Origin: Chloroflexota bacterium
Lineage (GTDB): Bacteria > Chloroflexota > Anaerolineae > B4-G1
Length of the DNA: 5,028 nucleotides
Assembly: GCA_024232355.1 (NCBI GenBank)
Contig: JAAEPW010001377.1
Span: forward strand, 1-5,028
Direction: 5' to 3'
Shown here: positions 5,017 to 5,028 of the stretch, one piece after another
Position numbering within the stretch: the stretch's first letter is position 1
Layout of the letters: every line of letters begins with the position of its first letter
Notes under the pieces: model-generated
The model's input: only the letters and a program-made list of their open reading frames with translations
Told to the model about the DNA's origin: nothing
Database searches by the model: none
Translations under genes and position numbers: made by a program

Positions 5017-5028
5017 TCAATAAATCCA

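Larger units (their letters stand above)
4461..5028. other. non-coding region rich in inverted repeats
   Basis: I find no gene I can support in these 568 bases. The longer reading frames (plus 4655-4882, minus 4561-4809) show no family signature, lack good ribosome binding sites and run through the hairpins described separately. There is no classic terminator, meaning a GC-rich stem followed by a T run, after the last gene. The right end of the element probably lies here. The repeats at 4582-4625 and 4773-4827 are the best candidates for recombinase-binding or end structures. Confidence 0.5.

Noticed and set aside
5010..5028. GTTTCAAT near the right edge as a CRISPR repeat end
   Set aside because: There is a single copy with no regular spacing or second repeat in the window.

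Overview
The window holds one transposition module, transcribed left to right, set in non-coding DNA with traces of other mobile or decayed sequence. Gene order and family types suggest a Gram-negative bacterium, most likely a gamma- or deltaproteobacterium (Pseudomonadota/Desulfobacterota). This rests on general memory of where such modules occur, not on a search, so the taxonomy is tentative. The module is moderately GC-rich, while the first ~320 bases are visibly AT-rich, which suggests the element sits in, or abuts, DNA of another origin.

Layout. Positions 12-155 (minus) hold a short, probably broken GIY-YIG nuclease gene. Positions 156-320 are non-coding and AT-rich. Positions 323-394 carry two overlapping perfect 10-bp inverted repeats that cannot form together. 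They lead into a zinc-knuckle plus helix-turn-helix-like gene (about 396-958, DUF6431-like) that is split by a single-base frameshift exactly between the first two zinc-ligand cysteines. After a 159-base gap come three intact genes: a DDE recombinase (1118-2569), an ExeA/TniB/TnsC-like AAA+ ATPase (2562-3407, overlapping the recombinase by 8 bases), and a RepA-like RecA-fold ATPase (3462-4460) with an unusual cysteine in its P-loop. The last 568 bases have no convincing gene but contain several strong inverted repeats.

How the genes may work together. A recombinase with a DD(35)E catalytic triad and a C-terminal beta-barrel region, coupled to an AAA+ partner, is the core architecture of Mu (MuA/MuB), Tn7 (TnsB/TnsC) and Tn5053/Tn402 (TniA/TniB). 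By analogy the recombinase cuts and joins the element ends, and the first ATPase chooses or licenses the target. No TniQ/TnsD gene is visible. The zinc-knuckle/HTH protein upstream and the second ATPase downstream are the candidates for target selection or accessory roles, but that is inference. I could not find convincing matching terminal inverted repeats or a target-site duplication, so the element's ends are not defined. The frameshift, if real, means the first gene of this copy is probably defective.
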